NCBI RefSeq assembly: GCF_004363805.1
Contig: NZ_SNZP01000006.1
Coordinates: 1-64,000 of the forward strand
Direction of reading: 5' to 3'
Source of the DNA: Paludibacterium purpuratum
GTDB lineage: Bacteria; Pseudomonadota; Gammaproteobacteria; Burkholderiales; Chromobacteriaceae
DNA: 64,000 nt
Shown here: positions 54,651 through 63,711 of the stretch, piece after piece
How positions within the stretch are numbered: position 1 is the first letter of the stretch
Layout of the letters: the number at the start of each line of letters is the position of its first letter
Position numbers and translations under genes: made by a program
The notes under the pieces: model-generated
Seen by the model: only the letters and a program-made list of their open reading frames with translations
Told to the model about the DNA's origin: nothing
The model's database searches: none

Positions 54651-54842
54651 CAAGACCTGGCCATAAAGAGACTGGGATCAGACTTTATGCCCACAAGATG
54701 ACACTACAGTTACATGTCTTGATCGCTACCGCCCCTTTGTTGTACAGATGCGGCACACAGCAAGAAAAATGACATTTGCAGTGGCTATAGTTATCCTTCA
54801 CCAAGACGGAATGGCAACCAATCCATTGGCCAGGGAGGTACG

Positions 54843-55631
54843 ATGCCGCGCATCCAGGTGAATAACAGTTCGATTTATTACGAGTGGAGTGGCCGCGGCG
54901 ACAAGACGCTGGTTTTATTCAACGGCATCACCATGTCCACCGTGGCATGGACCTTCATGTTGCCGGTGCTGGAAGCCCATTACCGCCTGCTGCGCCTGGA
55001 TTTTCTCGGTCAGGGAGAAAGCGGCAAACCGCCCGAAACGATTTACTCGCTGGCCGATCAAGCTGAAATCGCATTGGCCGTCATGGACGAGCTAAGTATT
55101 GAAACTTGCTATCTAGTTGGCTTGTCTTATGGAGGCATGGTGGCGCAGCACTTTGCCCGTCGCTACCCCTCGCGCATCGAGAAACTACTGTTGGCATCCA
55201 CACTGGCCTGGTCGGATTCCGTCAACGCCGCCATGTGCGACAGCTGGATCGCGGCGCATGATGCCGGCGGCTTCGATCTCGGCTACCAAATCAGCATCCC
55301 CTGGCTGTTCTCCAGCCATTTCCTGGCGTCGCAGGCCGCCATACTGCCGGAGCTCAAGCGCATCGCGGCGCTCGCCGACTGGCCGAGCGTCGTTCGCTTG
55401 CTGGCGGGCGTCAAACAGCACGATGCCCGCACTTGGCTGGATACTTTGCAAGTACCGACCCATATCATCGTCGGCACCGAGGATCGTCTGACACCGCGCT
55501 ACCAAGCGGAACTGCTGCATGAGCGCATCACCGGCTCGACGCTCGCGCTACTCTCCGGCGCGGGCCATGTTCTGCATCTGGAGGCGCCCGAGGCATTTTG
55601 CCGCGCCATTACCGGCTTTTGCCCACCCTAA
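54843..55631 (+). CDS. alpha/beta-fold hydrolase
   Basis: A 262-aa hydrolase with the nucleophile elbow GLSYGG (residues ~93-98), Asp in GTEDRLTP and His in GAGHVLHLEAP, the standard triad. The pattern recalls 3-oxoadipate enol-lactonase-like members, but the substrate is unknown. GGGAGG precedes the ATG. It lies 20 bp before an enoyl-CoA hydratase gene on the same strand, so both may serve one acyl-ester or acyl-CoA pathway. Confidence 0.88.
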   Translation: MPRIQVNNSSIYYEWSGRGDKTLVLFNGITMSTVAWTFMLPVLEAHYRLLRLDFLGQGESGKPPETIYSLADQAEIALAVMDELSIETCYLVGLSYGGMVAQHFARRYPSRIEKLLLASTLAWSDSVNAAMCDSWIAAHDAGGFDLGYQISIPWLFSSHFLASQAAILPELKRIAALADWPSVVRLLAGVKQHDARTWLDTLQVPTHIIVGTEDRLTPRYQAELLHERITGSTLALLSGAGHVLHLEAPEAFCRAITGFCPP

Positions 55632-55651
55632 CAAGAGAAAACAACGAGACC

Positions 55652-56437
55652 ATGAGCCAATCCATTTTGCTGAGCGTCGACCCGCGTGGCGTCGCCACTC
55701 TCACGCTAAACCGGCCGGAGTGCCATAACGCCATCGATCACGACTGCGCAAATCTGCTGACCGCTCATCTGCAGACGCTGGCGGAAGATGACGAAATTCG
55801 CGTGGTGATTCTGACGGGCAGCGGTATCAGTTTTTCCGCCGGGCACGACATTGCCGCCATGCGCCGTTTGGCCGAAGCGGACGAAAGCGATATGCGCGCA
55901 ATCGTGCAAGAGTACGCTCAGCTACTCGACACCCTCGACCGCTACGACAAACCGACCATCGCCCGAGTCCAGGGCGCCGCCTTCGGCTTCGGCATCGGCC
56001 TGATCGCCTGCTGCGATTTCGCCATCGGCGTCACCGATGCGCTGTTCGGCTTCTCCGAGGTCCGCCAGGGCGTCACCATCGGCGTGGCCATGCCCTACAT
56101 CGTCCGTGCGATCGGCGAGCGCGCCGCACGCCGCTACATGATCGGCAGCGAGCGTTTCAATGCCGGCAAGGCGAAGCGCCTGGGCCTACTGCATCAAGAT
56201 GTCGGCGCCACGCTACTCGATAGCAGCATCGAACAACTGACGCGCCAACTACTGCTCAACGGCCCGCAGGCGATGCGCGAGACCAAGCGCCTGATTGGCG
56301 AGCTCGAACACCGGCGGATCGACGAAACGCTGATGGCGCACATGGTGGAAAATTCGCTGCGGATTCGCACCAGCGCGGAAGGACGGGAAGGCGTGCTCGC
56401 GTTCATCGAGCACCGGGCGCCAGACTGGGTTCGGTAA
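55652..56437 (+). CDS. enoyl-CoA hydratase/isomerase family protein
   Basis: A 261-aa crotonase-fold enzyme. The oxyanion-hole motifs SFSAGHDIAAM (near residue 62) and GAAFGFGIGLIACCDF are clear, and a Glu is in FGFSEVRQGV at the usual catalytic position. It probably hydrates a 2-enoyl-CoA; the specific substrate (for example in leucine or fatty-acid breakdown) is unknown. The ATG at 55652 is preferred over the overlapping upstream extension. It follows the hydrolase gene closely and is convergent with flgL. Confidence 0.9.
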   Translation: MSQSILLSVDPRGVATLTLNRPECHNAIDHDCANLLTAHLQTLAEDDEIRVVILTGSGISFSAGHDIAAMRRLAEADESDMRAIVQEYAQLLDTLDRYDKPTIARVQGAAFGFGIGLIACCDFAIGVTDALFGFSEVRQGVTIGVAMPYIVRAIGERAARRYMIGSERFNAGKAKRLGLLHQDVGATLLDSSIEQLTRQLLLNGPQAMRETKRLIGELEHRRIDETLMAHMVENSLRIRTSAEGREGVLAFIEHRAPDWVR

Positions 56438-56446
56438 CCAATGCGG

Positions 56447-56471
56447 GGTGCAACGCCAGAGGCGTCGCACC
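56447..56471. terminator. possible shared hairpin between the hydratase gene and flgL
   Basis: GGTGC and ACGCC arms pair with GGCGT and GCACC (56447-56471) with one internal mismatch. It fills the 34-bp gap between the convergent genes. Plus-strand TTATT follows; no T run on the other side. Confidence 0.4.
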
Positions 56472-57383
56472 TTATTGGATGTAGTTGAACAGCGACAGCT
56501 GCGTCACCTTGGTATAGGTCAGTTGGCTGTACTGCAACGAGGTCTGCGCCATGGTGAAGTCGCTGATCGCCTTGGGCAGGTCGAGACTCTGCAGATTACC
56601 GATGGCATCCTGGTACTGCACGCTCAAGCCCTGATTGGAGCTCAAGGTGTTGTTGTTCTCTTGCTCGGCGGCCCCGACCGAAGCCTGAGTCGTCAGAATC
56701 TGCTGCTGAGCGTTGTCCAGGCTCGACATGACCGCGTTGAGCTGGGTCTGGTAAGTGGCGGGTTTCGGGTTCTGCCCCAACAGCGTACTGAACGTCTGCA
56801 CCGCGTTGAGCAAGGCGGCGGGGTCGGCCGCATTGCCGAACGCCTGCGAGCCGTCTAGCGATACCGGCAGCGAGCGGGTATCGGTGATCTGCACCTGACG
56901 TTGCCCCGAGTCGCCGTTGTAGACGTATTGCGTCCCGTTGAAGGAAAACGGCACATTGTTGATCTTGTTGCCGCCCATCAGATAGTCGCCACGGCCATCG
57001 GTGGCGTTGCCGTAATTGAGCAACTCGTTCAGATCCTGGTTCACCTGCTGCTGCATCATCTGCAACTGCGGCGCCGACAGCGTGCCGTTGCCGGCCTGCA
57101 CCACCAGCGACTTCATGCTGGCAAGCAGATTGGCGGTGTTGCCCAGTGCGGTGTCGACCAACCCAAGCTGCGACTTGACGTTCTGGCTATTGCTGACGAA
57201 TTGGGTATTGCGTCCGCTCGACTGGCTGATCTGCAGAATCTGCGTGGCGGCAACCGGGTCGTCGGACGGCTTGTTGACCCGCTGCTGCGTATCGAGCTGC
57301 TCCTGCAGACTCTGGATGGACTGCTGCAGGTTATCGATATCGAAAGTGCCGGTGGCGTACTTGGAATAGCTACTGATCTGCAT
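56472..57383 (-). CDS. flgL: flagellar hook-associated protein 3
   Basis: Forms the outer hook-filament junction ring. The 303-aa protein has the flagellin-like N-terminal helix (LQQSIQSLQEQLDTQQRVNKPSDDPVAA in part: RVNKPSDDP) and C-terminal helix ending in YSQLTYTKVTQLSLFNYIQ. AGAAGG lies before the ATG. It follows flgK by 20 bp and is last in the flg cluster. Confidence 0.96.
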   Translation of the reverse strand: MQISSYSKYATGTFDIDNLQQSIQSLQEQLDTQQRVNKPSDDPVAATQILQISQSSGRNTQFVSNSQNVKSQLGLVDTALGNTANLLASMKSLVVQAGNGTLSAPQLQMMQQQVNQDLNELLNYGNATDGRGDYLMGGNKINNVPFSFNGTQYVYNGDSGQRQVQITDTRSLPVSLDGSQAFGNAADPAALLNAVQTFSTLLGQNPKPATYQTQLNAVMSSLDNAQQQILTTQASVGAAEQENNNTLSSNQGLSVQYQDAIGNLQSLDLPKAISDFTMAQTSLQYSQLTYTKVTQLSLFNYIQ

Positions 57384-57403
57384 GATTCATATCCTTCTAT
57401 CCG

Positions 57404-59209
57404 TCAGCTCATCTGCAGGATTTGCTGGAACAGCGTTTGCGCAACGCTGATCACCTTGCTCGACGCCTGATAGGCTTGTTGGTAGCGGATCAGATCCGCC
57501 GCTTCCTGGTCGAGATTGACGCCGGAAAAATTCGATTTGGCCACCGTGGTCTGCTGCAGACTGGTGTCCGCCGCAGCCCCCGCCGACTTGGCGGTATTGG
57601 TATTGTTGCCGACGATACTGGTCGCCGAGGCGTAGGCGTCCTGGAACGACTGCAGCCCGGTGGTGGTGCCGTTTCGGTTCGGGTCGACCACCGCCTTGGT
57701 CTGCAGGTTCTGCATCTGGTACAAGTTGCTGTTGTCGCCGGTGCCCATGGTCGCCGCGGTGTTCGGCGTAATGGTGAACGTGGCGCTGTTCGGCATCTGG
57801 GCCGACAAGGTGAAGGCGATGCCCGCATCGGCCCCGGCCAGCGTCTGCAGCTTGTAACCGTTCTGCCGGGTCGGATCGACCACCACGTTGTAGTTGGTGG
57901 TCGCCGCGCCATTGGTCAGCACTGCGGTGATCGTCCCGCCCGCATTCGAGCTGACCTGGATATTGGTGAAGTTCAGCGACGGGTGGGTGCTGGCTTGCGG
58001 CGCGCCGGCAGGGGTCGCCGCCGTCCAGCCGTAGGAGGCCGGCAAGGTCGGCGACACGCTGGTCACGCCGATACCGGTATTCGAGCCCGCGCTGGCCCCC
58101 GCGGTGTAGGTCATGGTACCGGGTTTCATGTCCGACGCCGCGGCAATCAAGCGCGGGTCGCCCGTCAGCAACTGCAGGTTGGCGATGGCATTCTCGGGAT
58201 GGCCGGCATAGCCGCTCAGGTCGGTGAACATATTGGTGCCGGCGTTGCCGTTCAAATCCAGACCCAGCTTCGACTGATAGTTCATCGAGGTGGTGAAGTC
58301 GATGGCGATGTTGCCGAGCGTCTGCTTCGTTTGCAGCAGCGTATTGTCGCGGAAGTTGAGCAAACCGCCGAGCGAGCCGCCGGAGAACAGGAAATCCGGC
58401 ATGACCGTCACCGTGCCGTTTGGATTCGGCTGTGTGATATCGACGTTGGCCGGATTGGTGGCATTGGGCTGGGTCGACAGCGGCAGGGTGTTAAAGCCCT
58501 GCACCAGCGTCTGGCCGTTGCCGATGAAAACATCGTAGGCGCCGTTCGATTCCTGCACATAGGTCGCACCGACCAGCTTATTCAGGTCGCTCATCGCCTG
58601 ATCGCGCTTGTCGAGCAAATCGTTCGGCTGGTTGGAGGCCCCGGCCGGCGCGAGGCCGGAGATTTGCTTGTTCAGGTTGGCGATGGTGCCGGCCAAGGTG
58701 TTGATCTGCCCCACCGCCGAAACGATCTGGGTGTTGGTGCCCTGTTGGATCTGAGTCAGACGGCTGTCGATCGACTGGAATTGCGACACCAGCGCCTGGG
58801 CGCTGGCCAGCACGTTCTGGCGGCTCGGCACCGACGCCGGATTCTGCGACAAGGTCTGCAGACTAGTGAAGTAGTTCTGCAGACTGGGGCTCAGGCCGGC
58901 GGAGGTATTGGCCATGATGTTGTCGATCTGGTTGAGCTGGGTGAGCTGGGCCGAGTAGTAGCTGCTGCTCGACTGCGCCGTCAACACTTGGTCGCTCAAA
59001 TACTTATTGTACTGGCGGGTAATCGAATCGACGGATACGCCCATGCCGACGAAATTGGAGCCGAGATTCTGCGGCACCAGCGCGGACTGCTGCACCGTCT
59101 GGCGCGTATAGCCCGTGGTGTTGGCATTCGAGATGTTATGGCTCACGGTGGCGAGCGCCACGTTCGCGGCATTCAACCCTGTCACGCCAATGCTGAAAAT
59201 ATCCGCCAT
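57404..59209 (-). CDS. flgK: flagellar hook-associated protein 1
   Basis: Forms the inner hook-filament junction. The 601-aa protein has the N-terminal rod-type motif GLNAANVALATVSHNISNANTTGYTRQ in part (SHNISNANTTGY) and the C-terminal SGVNLDQEAADLIRYQQAYQ (coiled-coil D0). Length is normal. GGAGG precedes the ATG and a good sigma-28 promoter lies just upstream, so flgKL are probably late genes expressed after hook completion. Confidence 0.97.
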   Translation of the reverse strand: MADIFSIGVTGLNAANVALATVSHNISNANTTGYTRQTVQQSALVPQNLGSNFVGMGVSVDSITRQYNKYLSDQVLTAQSSSSYYSAQLTQLNQIDNIMANTSAGLSPSLQNYFTSLQTLSQNPASVPSRQNVLASAQALVSQFQSIDSRLTQIQQGTNTQIVSAVGQINTLAGTIANLNKQISGLAPAGASNQPNDLLDKRDQAMSDLNKLVGATYVQESNGAYDVFIGNGQTLVQGFNTLPLSTQPNATNPANVDITQPNPNGTVTVMPDFLFSGGSLGGLLNFRDNTLLQTKQTLGNIAIDFTTSMNYQSKLGLDLNGNAGTNMFTDLSGYAGHPENAIANLQLLTGDPRLIAAASDMKPGTMTYTAGASAGSNTGIGVTSVSPTLPASYGWTAATPAGAPQASTHPSLNFTNIQVSSNAGGTITAVLTNGAATTNYNVVVDPTRQNGYKLQTLAGADAGIAFTLSAQMPNSATFTITPNTAATMGTGDNSNLYQMQNLQTKAVVDPNRNGTTTGLQSFQDAYASATSIVGNNTNTAKSAGAAADTSLQQTTVAKSNFSGVNLDQEAADLIRYQQAYQASSKVISVAQTLFQQILQMS

Positions 59210-59227
59210 GGTAATCCTCCAAGAATC

Positions 59228-59254
59228 TTATCGACCCGATTCGCCCGAGCTTGA
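59228..59254 (-). promoter_or_regulatory. sigma-28 (FliA) promoter of flgKL
   Basis: Minus-strand TCAAGCTC (59247-59254), 11-bp spacer, GTCGATAA (59228-59235). The consensus is TAAAGTTT-N11-GCCGATAA: 7/8 at -10, 5/8 at -35, exact spacing, about 20 bp before the flgK start. Confidence 0.7.
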
Positions 59255-59268
59255 GTCGCGGCGAGCGT

Positions 59269-60231
59269 TTAGGCCTGCGTCATGTACTGCGCCAAAGACG
59301 ACATGACATCCACCAATTTGTGCGCATAACGCGGGTCGGTGGCGTAACCGCCATTCTGCAATCCCTGGGCATAGCCCTGGATGTTCCGCCCCTGGTTAAG
59401 CACGTTGCGGTAACGAGGCGACGTACTCAGCACATTGGCGTAATCGGAAAAAGCTTCGCCGTACGAACCGTAAGCGCGGAAGGTATCGACCTTTTTCTGC
59501 GCCACACCATTCACATATTCCGTCGTCACAATATTGGTCGTCGCACCGCGCCAATCGCTACCGGCCTTGATGCCGAACAGATTGTGGCTATCGCTGCCGT
59601 CGGCATTCTTGATACTGCGCTTGCCCCAACCGCTCTCCAGCGCCGCGTGCGCCACCAAGAGTTCGGGCGCCACGCCCAGCCGGGCGGCCGCTGTCGATGC
59701 CTGCGGCAGCAAGGCGCGCGCAAAGCCGCTGGCGCCAACGGCACTCGGCGAACTCGTGTCGACGGCGCCTGTCGCCGCCGGCTTGGTCGCCGCTTGCTGT
59801 GCCGACTGCACTTGCGCCAATGCCGCCCGATAGGCTGCCAGCGCACGAGCGGGCAGCGGCGTGCCACCCACGACCTGCGACGTCGGCTGTACGCCCTGGC
59901 CATCGTCGTCCAGGTGCGCCAAGCGGCCGATCTGCTGCTCCAACACCTTGGTCAACCCCAGCCCCTGGCCCGAAGTCATCGACTGCACCATCTGCTGATC
60001 CAACAACCCGCGGAACGTTTGCATCTCGTTGCTCTGGTCATCGTCGCTGAAATGCGTTTCGCGCATGCCCTTGAGCAGGTTGTCCAGGAACATGGCCTCG
60101 AACTGCTGCGCCACTTCATGCACGGCCGCCTTCGGATCCTTGCCGATCTTGGCCGAGATGTTGGACAGCGCCTGCGGATCCGCCGCCAGCGTCTGCGCCA
60201 TCGTGTTGTCAGATAAGTTCGAAATGCCCAT
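59269..60231 (-). CDS. flgJ: peptidoglycan hydrolase FlgJ
   Basis: A 320-aa dual-domain rod protein. The N-terminal rod-capping part (FEAMFLDNLLKGMRET) helps assemble the rod; the C-terminal glucosaminidase (from ~residue 165; AHAALESGWGKR, GSDSHNLFGIKAG) opens the peptidoglycan. I choose the ATG at 60231, with GGGAGG upstream; the frame opens 33 bp earlier. A hairpin lies between flgI and this gene. Confidence 0.95.
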   Translation of the reverse strand: MGISNLSDNTMAQTLAADPQALSNISAKIGKDPKAAVHEVAQQFEAMFLDNLLKGMRETHFSDDDQSNEMQTFRGLLDQQMVQSMTSGQGLGLTKVLEQQIGRLAHLDDDGQGVQPTSQVVGGTPLPARALAAYRAALAQVQSAQQAATKPAATGAVDTSSPSAVGASGFARALLPQASTAAARLGVAPELLVAHAALESGWGKRSIKNADGSDSHNLFGIKAGSDWRGATTNIVTTEYVNGVAQKKVDTFRAYGSYGEAFSDYANVLSTSPRYRNVLNQGRNIQGYAQGLQNGGYATDPRYAHKLVDVMSSLAQYMTQA

Positions 60232-60275
60232 GCATCCTCCCACCGGAGTTATAGCAAGTTGCATGCCAGAAAATG

Positions 60276-60298
60276 AAACGGCCCGAAACGGGCCGTTT
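60276..60298 (-). terminator. hairpin between flgI and flgJ
   Basis: Ten-bp perfect stem (60276-60285 with 60289-60298), 3-nt loop, followed on the minus strand by CATTTTC. It may partly terminate the flgE-I transcript before flgJ. Confidence 0.5.
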
Positions 60299-60318
60299 GC
60301 CGTTAAAAGCTGCGCCGC

Positions 60319-61413
60319 TCAAATGATCTGCAAATCGGCCTTGAGCGAGCCAGCCGCCTTCATCGCCTGCAAAATGGAGATCAGATCCTGCGGCGTGGCG
60401 CCCAGCGCGTTGAGCGCATTCACAACCTGGCCGAGATTGGCGCTGCCGGGCACGTTGAACACCTTGCCGTTATCAGTCTTGACGTTGATATTGGCCTGAT
60501 TGGTGACCGTGGTACGCCCCTGGGCAAGCGGGTTGGGCTGACTGACCTGCGGCGTATTGCTGACGGTCACCGAAAGATTGCCGTGCGACACCGCGCAGGG
60601 CGTCAAGCGCACGCCCTGGTTCATGACAATCGAACCGGTGCGGGCATTGATGATCACCAGAGGGGAAACTTCTGCCGGGTCGACGGCAAGATTTTCCATG
60701 CGAGCCAGAAATTGCACCCGATCGTTGGCATCGAACGGGGCGCGCACCTGGATCGTCCGGCCGTCCATCGCGCGTGCGGTGTCCGAACCGAAATTACGGT
60801 TGATCGCCTGCACCACGCGTTCGGCCGTGGTGAAGTCGCCATTGACCAGTTCCAGCCGGATGAAATCGCCAGAACCCAGCGCGGTCGGAATCTCGCGCTC
60901 GACGGTGGCACCATCCGGAATTCGACCGGAGCTCAGTTGGTTGACCACGACGCTACTGCCGCCGGACGACGCGCCGGCGCCGCCGATGACCACGTTACCT
61001 TGCGCCATGGCATAGATCTGGCCATCCGCCCCCTTGAGCGGCGCCATGATCAGCGTACCGCCGCGCAGGCTCTTCGAATCGCCGATCGACGACACGGTCA
61101 CATCGATCACCTGACCTGCGCGCGCAAAAGGCGGCAGCGTGGCCGTCACGACCACCGCCGCCGCGTTTTTCGGATCGACCTTGGTGCCGGTCGGCACATT
61201 CACGCCCAATTGGGACAACATATTGGTCAGCGACTGGCCCATGAACGGCGACGAGGTGTTTTTATCGCCGGTGCCATCCAGGCCGACCACCAAACCGTAA
61301 CCGGTCAATTGGTTGGGACGCACGCCGGCGATATTCGCCAAATCCTTTAGCCGGTCGGCCAACACCGGCGCCGACAGCAACAAGCCCAACAATAGACAGA
61401 TCAGTTTTTTCAT
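60319..61413 (-). CDS. flgI: flagellar P-ring protein
   Basis: Periplasmic P-ring subunit. The 364-aa precursor has a signal peptide (KKLICLLLGLLLSAPVLA) and the conserved start DRLKDLANIAGVRPNQLTGYGLVVGLDGTGD in part (GVRPNQLTGYGLVVGL). Length matches FlgI. It sits 16 bp after flgH. The ribosome site is weak. Confidence 0.97.
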   Translation of the reverse strand: MKKLICLLLGLLLSAPVLADRLKDLANIAGVRPNQLTGYGLVVGLDGTGDKNTSSPFMGQSLTNMLSQLGVNVPTGTKVDPKNAAAVVVTATLPPFARAGQVIDVTVSSIGDSKSLRGGTLIMAPLKGADGQIYAMAQGNVVIGGAGASSGGSSVVVNQLSSGRIPDGATVEREIPTALGSGDFIRLELVNGDFTTAERVVQAINRNFGSDTARAMDGRTIQVRAPFDANDRVQFLARMENLAVDPAEVSPLVIINARTGSIVMNQGVRLTPCAVSHGNLSVTVSNTPQVSQPNPLAQGRTTVTNQANINVKTDNGKVFNVPGSANLGQVVNALNALGATPQDLISILQAMKAAGSLKADLQII

Positions 61414-61429
61414 AGCGCGTCGCCAAAAA

Positions 61430-62113
61430 TCAGAACGGCAGAATGGACAGGAAAATTTTGGTCAGCCAACCCGGCTCATTATACAGACGGTTGGTGCCCT
61501 TGGTTTCCTGTTCAAGACGAGCGTCGGCCACTTTGAGCGAGGAAATCGAGCGCGTGGCATCGATGTCGCGCGGATTGATCACGCCCGACAAGCGGATCGA
61601 TTCGACGTCGCCGTTGATGCGCACCTGCTTCTCGCCGCTGATCACCAGGTTGCCGTTGGCCAGCACGTCGATCACCGTCACCGAGATCGAACTGACGAAC
61701 GACGTGGCCAAGGCATTGCTGCCCTTGCCGCTTTGCGTGGCGCCGCCGGCGGTACTCAGGTTGGTACCGGCGAGCCCGGATGCGGCGCCTGACGGCAGAA
61801 ACGGCAGATTGACCCCGCCGGTGACCGATTCGGTCAGCGTCGAGGCGCGGCTTTCGGTCACCTGCTCGGTGGCCGAGGTGGTCGTCTGCTCCTGGATGTT
61901 GACCGTCAGCGTATCGCCGACCAGGCTCGGGCGATTGTCTTCCAACAACGCGCGATAGTTGCCGGTTTGGAAAATCGCACCGTTATTGGCCTGCAGTTGC
62001 GGCTGCGGCTGCGGCCGGGCGGTCATCGGACCCTGCACCAGCGGCGGATCCTGAAAAGCACAGCCAGCCAACAACACCGACAAGCACAAAGCCCCTAAAC
62101 GACTGATTTTCAT
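61430..62113 (-). CDS. flgH: flagellar L-ring lipoprotein
   Basis: Outer-membrane L-ring subunit. The 227-aa precursor has the lipobox LLAGC at residues 14-18 and the family segment NYRALLEDNRPSLVGDTLTV, ISGEKQVRINGDVE and INPRDID. GGAGGGG precedes the ATG. It lies between flgG and flgI. Confidence 0.97.
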   Translation of the reverse strand: MKISRLGALCLSVLLAGCAFQDPPLVQGPMTARPQPQPQLQANNGAIFQTGNYRALLEDNRPSLVGDTLTVNIQEQTTTSATEQVTESRASTLTESVTGGVNLPFLPSGAASGLAGTNLSTAGGATQSGKGSNALATSFVSSISVTVIDVLANGNLVISGEKQVRINGDVESIRLSGVINPRDIDATRSISSLKVADARLEQETKGTNRLYNEPGWLTKIFLSILPF

Positions 62114-62135
62114 CTCCCCTCCGTTAGGGTCGCTA

Positions 62136-62918
62136 TTACATCTGCGTCAGACGCTGCAGCATCTGATCGGAAGTGGTAATCGCCTTGGAATTCATTTCGA
62201 ACGACCGCTGCGCGGTAATCATGTCGACCAGTTCCTGCGTCACGTTGACGTTGGAGGCCTCCAGGAAAGCCTGTTTGATCTGGCCACGGTCGTCGGTGCC
62301 GGGGTTCCCGGTCTGCGGATCGCCGGAGGCCGCGGTCTGCGAATAGAGATTCTCGCCCAGGCTTTGCAAGCCTTGTGGATTGATGAAGGTACTGGTCTGA
62401 ATCTGGCCGGCGGTCTGCGGCGTGGTACTGCCGGTCACGTAATATTGCACCACCCCGGATAACGACACTGTGATACTGGTCGCCGTGGCCGGAATATTGA
62501 TATTCGGGTTAAGTTGATACCCCTGCGGCGTTACCATATTGCCGTTATTGTCTCGGCGGAATTCGCCGTTTCGGGTATAGGCGGTCGAGCCGTCCGGCAT
62601 GGTGATATCGAAGAAACCGTCGCCGGAAATCGCCAGGCTATAGGAGTTGGTCGAGCTGGTCAGCGTCCCCTGGGTGTGGTCGCGCGAAGTCGACACCGCG
62701 GCGGCACCGGTACCGACCAACAAACCGGTCGGCGTGTTCGAACCGTTCGGCAACTGCGCACCCGGCTGACGTAGCGTCTGATAGTACAGATCCTCGAACT
62801 CGGCCACCGAACGCTTGAAACCGACGGTATTGACGTTGGCCAGGTTGTTGGAGATCACGTCCAGCTTGAATTGGCTGGCATCCATGCCGGTTTTGGCGAT
62901 ATACAGCGAGCGCATCAT
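62136..62918 (-). CDS. flgG: flagellar distal rod protein
   Basis: A 260-aa rod subunit with the rod/hook N-terminal motif (LDVISNNLANVNTVGFKR), RQPGAQLPNG typical of FlgG, and the C-terminal EASNVNVTQELVDMITAQRSFEM in part (VDMITAQRSFEMN). AAGGAA precedes the ATG. Follows flgF by 27 bp. Confidence 0.97.
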   Translation of the reverse strand: MMRSLYIAKTGMDASQFKLDVISNNLANVNTVGFKRSVAEFEDLYYQTLRQPGAQLPNGSNTPTGLLVGTGAAAVSTSRDHTQGTLTSSTNSYSLAISGDGFFDITMPDGSTAYTRNGEFRRDNNGNMVTPQGYQLNPNINIPATATSITVSLSGVVQYYVTGSTTPQTAGQIQTSTFINPQGLQSLGENLYSQTAASGDPQTGNPGTDDRGQIKQAFLEASNVNVTQELVDMITAQRSFEMNSKAITTSDQMLQRLTQM

Positions 62919-62945
62919 AGCGTCGGTTCCTTATTCTTATCCGGT

Positions 62946-63686
62946 TTAGCTCATCGAGAGCAGCTGGGTCGCCTGCTGATCGTTCTGCTCGGCAGTCGTC
63001 ATCAGCTTGACATTCATTTCAAACATGCGGCCGTGCGAAATCATCTGCACCAGGCTGTCGACCGCGTTGACATTACTGGCCTCCAGCGAGCCGACAACGA
63101 CTTTGACGTTCTGGTCGGCCTGCGGCGTCGAGCCGTCGTTCATGCGGAACAGTCCGTCCTCGCCCTTGTACATCGTGCGCTCGCCGGGATTGACCAGCTT
63201 GATCTGGCCCAGCGTCTGCGGCGTCGGATTGCTTTCGCCCAACGGGATCGCCACCACCGAGCCGTCGGTCATGATCTGAACCTTGCTCGCCGCCGGCGCC
63301 ACGATCGGGCCGCCATCGCCCAGAATCGGCAGGCCGCTGCGGGTACGCAGCGTGCCGGCGTTGTCGATCACATAGCCGCCCGCCCGGGAATAGGCCTCGG
63401 TGCCGTCCGGCGCCTGTACCGCGAAAAAGCCCGGCGTACCCAGCGCGAAGTCGTTCTGGTTGCCGGTTTGCTGCAAGGCGCCCTGCGTCATGTCGGTGCC
63501 GACGGTATTGTCGACCACGTAGGTTCGCGTCGGCGCGCCGTCGCCGATCACCGGCAACGCGCGGAACGAAACCTGTTCGGCCTTGAAGCCGTTGGTGTTG
63601 ACGTTGGCGAGGTTGTTCGAGGTGGTCGCTTGCTGCCATTCGACATGCTTCGCGCCATTCATCGCCAAAAACAGCATCCGGTCCAT
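62946..63686 (-). CDS. flgF: flagellar proximal rod protein
   Basis: A 246-aa rod subunit with MDRMLFLAMNGAKHVEWQ at the N-terminus, as in FlgF, the SNNLANVNTNGFKA motif and a C-terminal VQMISHGRMFEMNVKLM. AGGAAAG lies before the ATG, 25 bp after flgE. Confidence 0.96.
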   Translation of the reverse strand: MDRMLFLAMNGAKHVEWQQATTSNNLANVNTNGFKAEQVSFRALPVIGDGAPTRTYVVDNTVGTDMTQGALQQTGNQNDFALGTPGFFAVQAPDGTEAYSRAGGYVIDNAGTLRTRSGLPILGDGGPIVAPAASKVQIMTDGSVVAIPLGESNPTPQTLGQIKLVNPGERTMYKGEDGLFRMNDGSTPQADQNVKVVVGSLEASNVNAVDSLVQMISHGRMFEMNVKLMTTAEQNDQQATQLLSMS

Positions 63687-63711
63687 GGGTCAGGGCTTTC
63701 CTATCGCAGTC

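Noticed and set aside
57422-59254. 610-codon plus-strand frame antisense to flgK
   Set aside because: His/Gly/Arg/Val-rich shadow of flgK with no domain.
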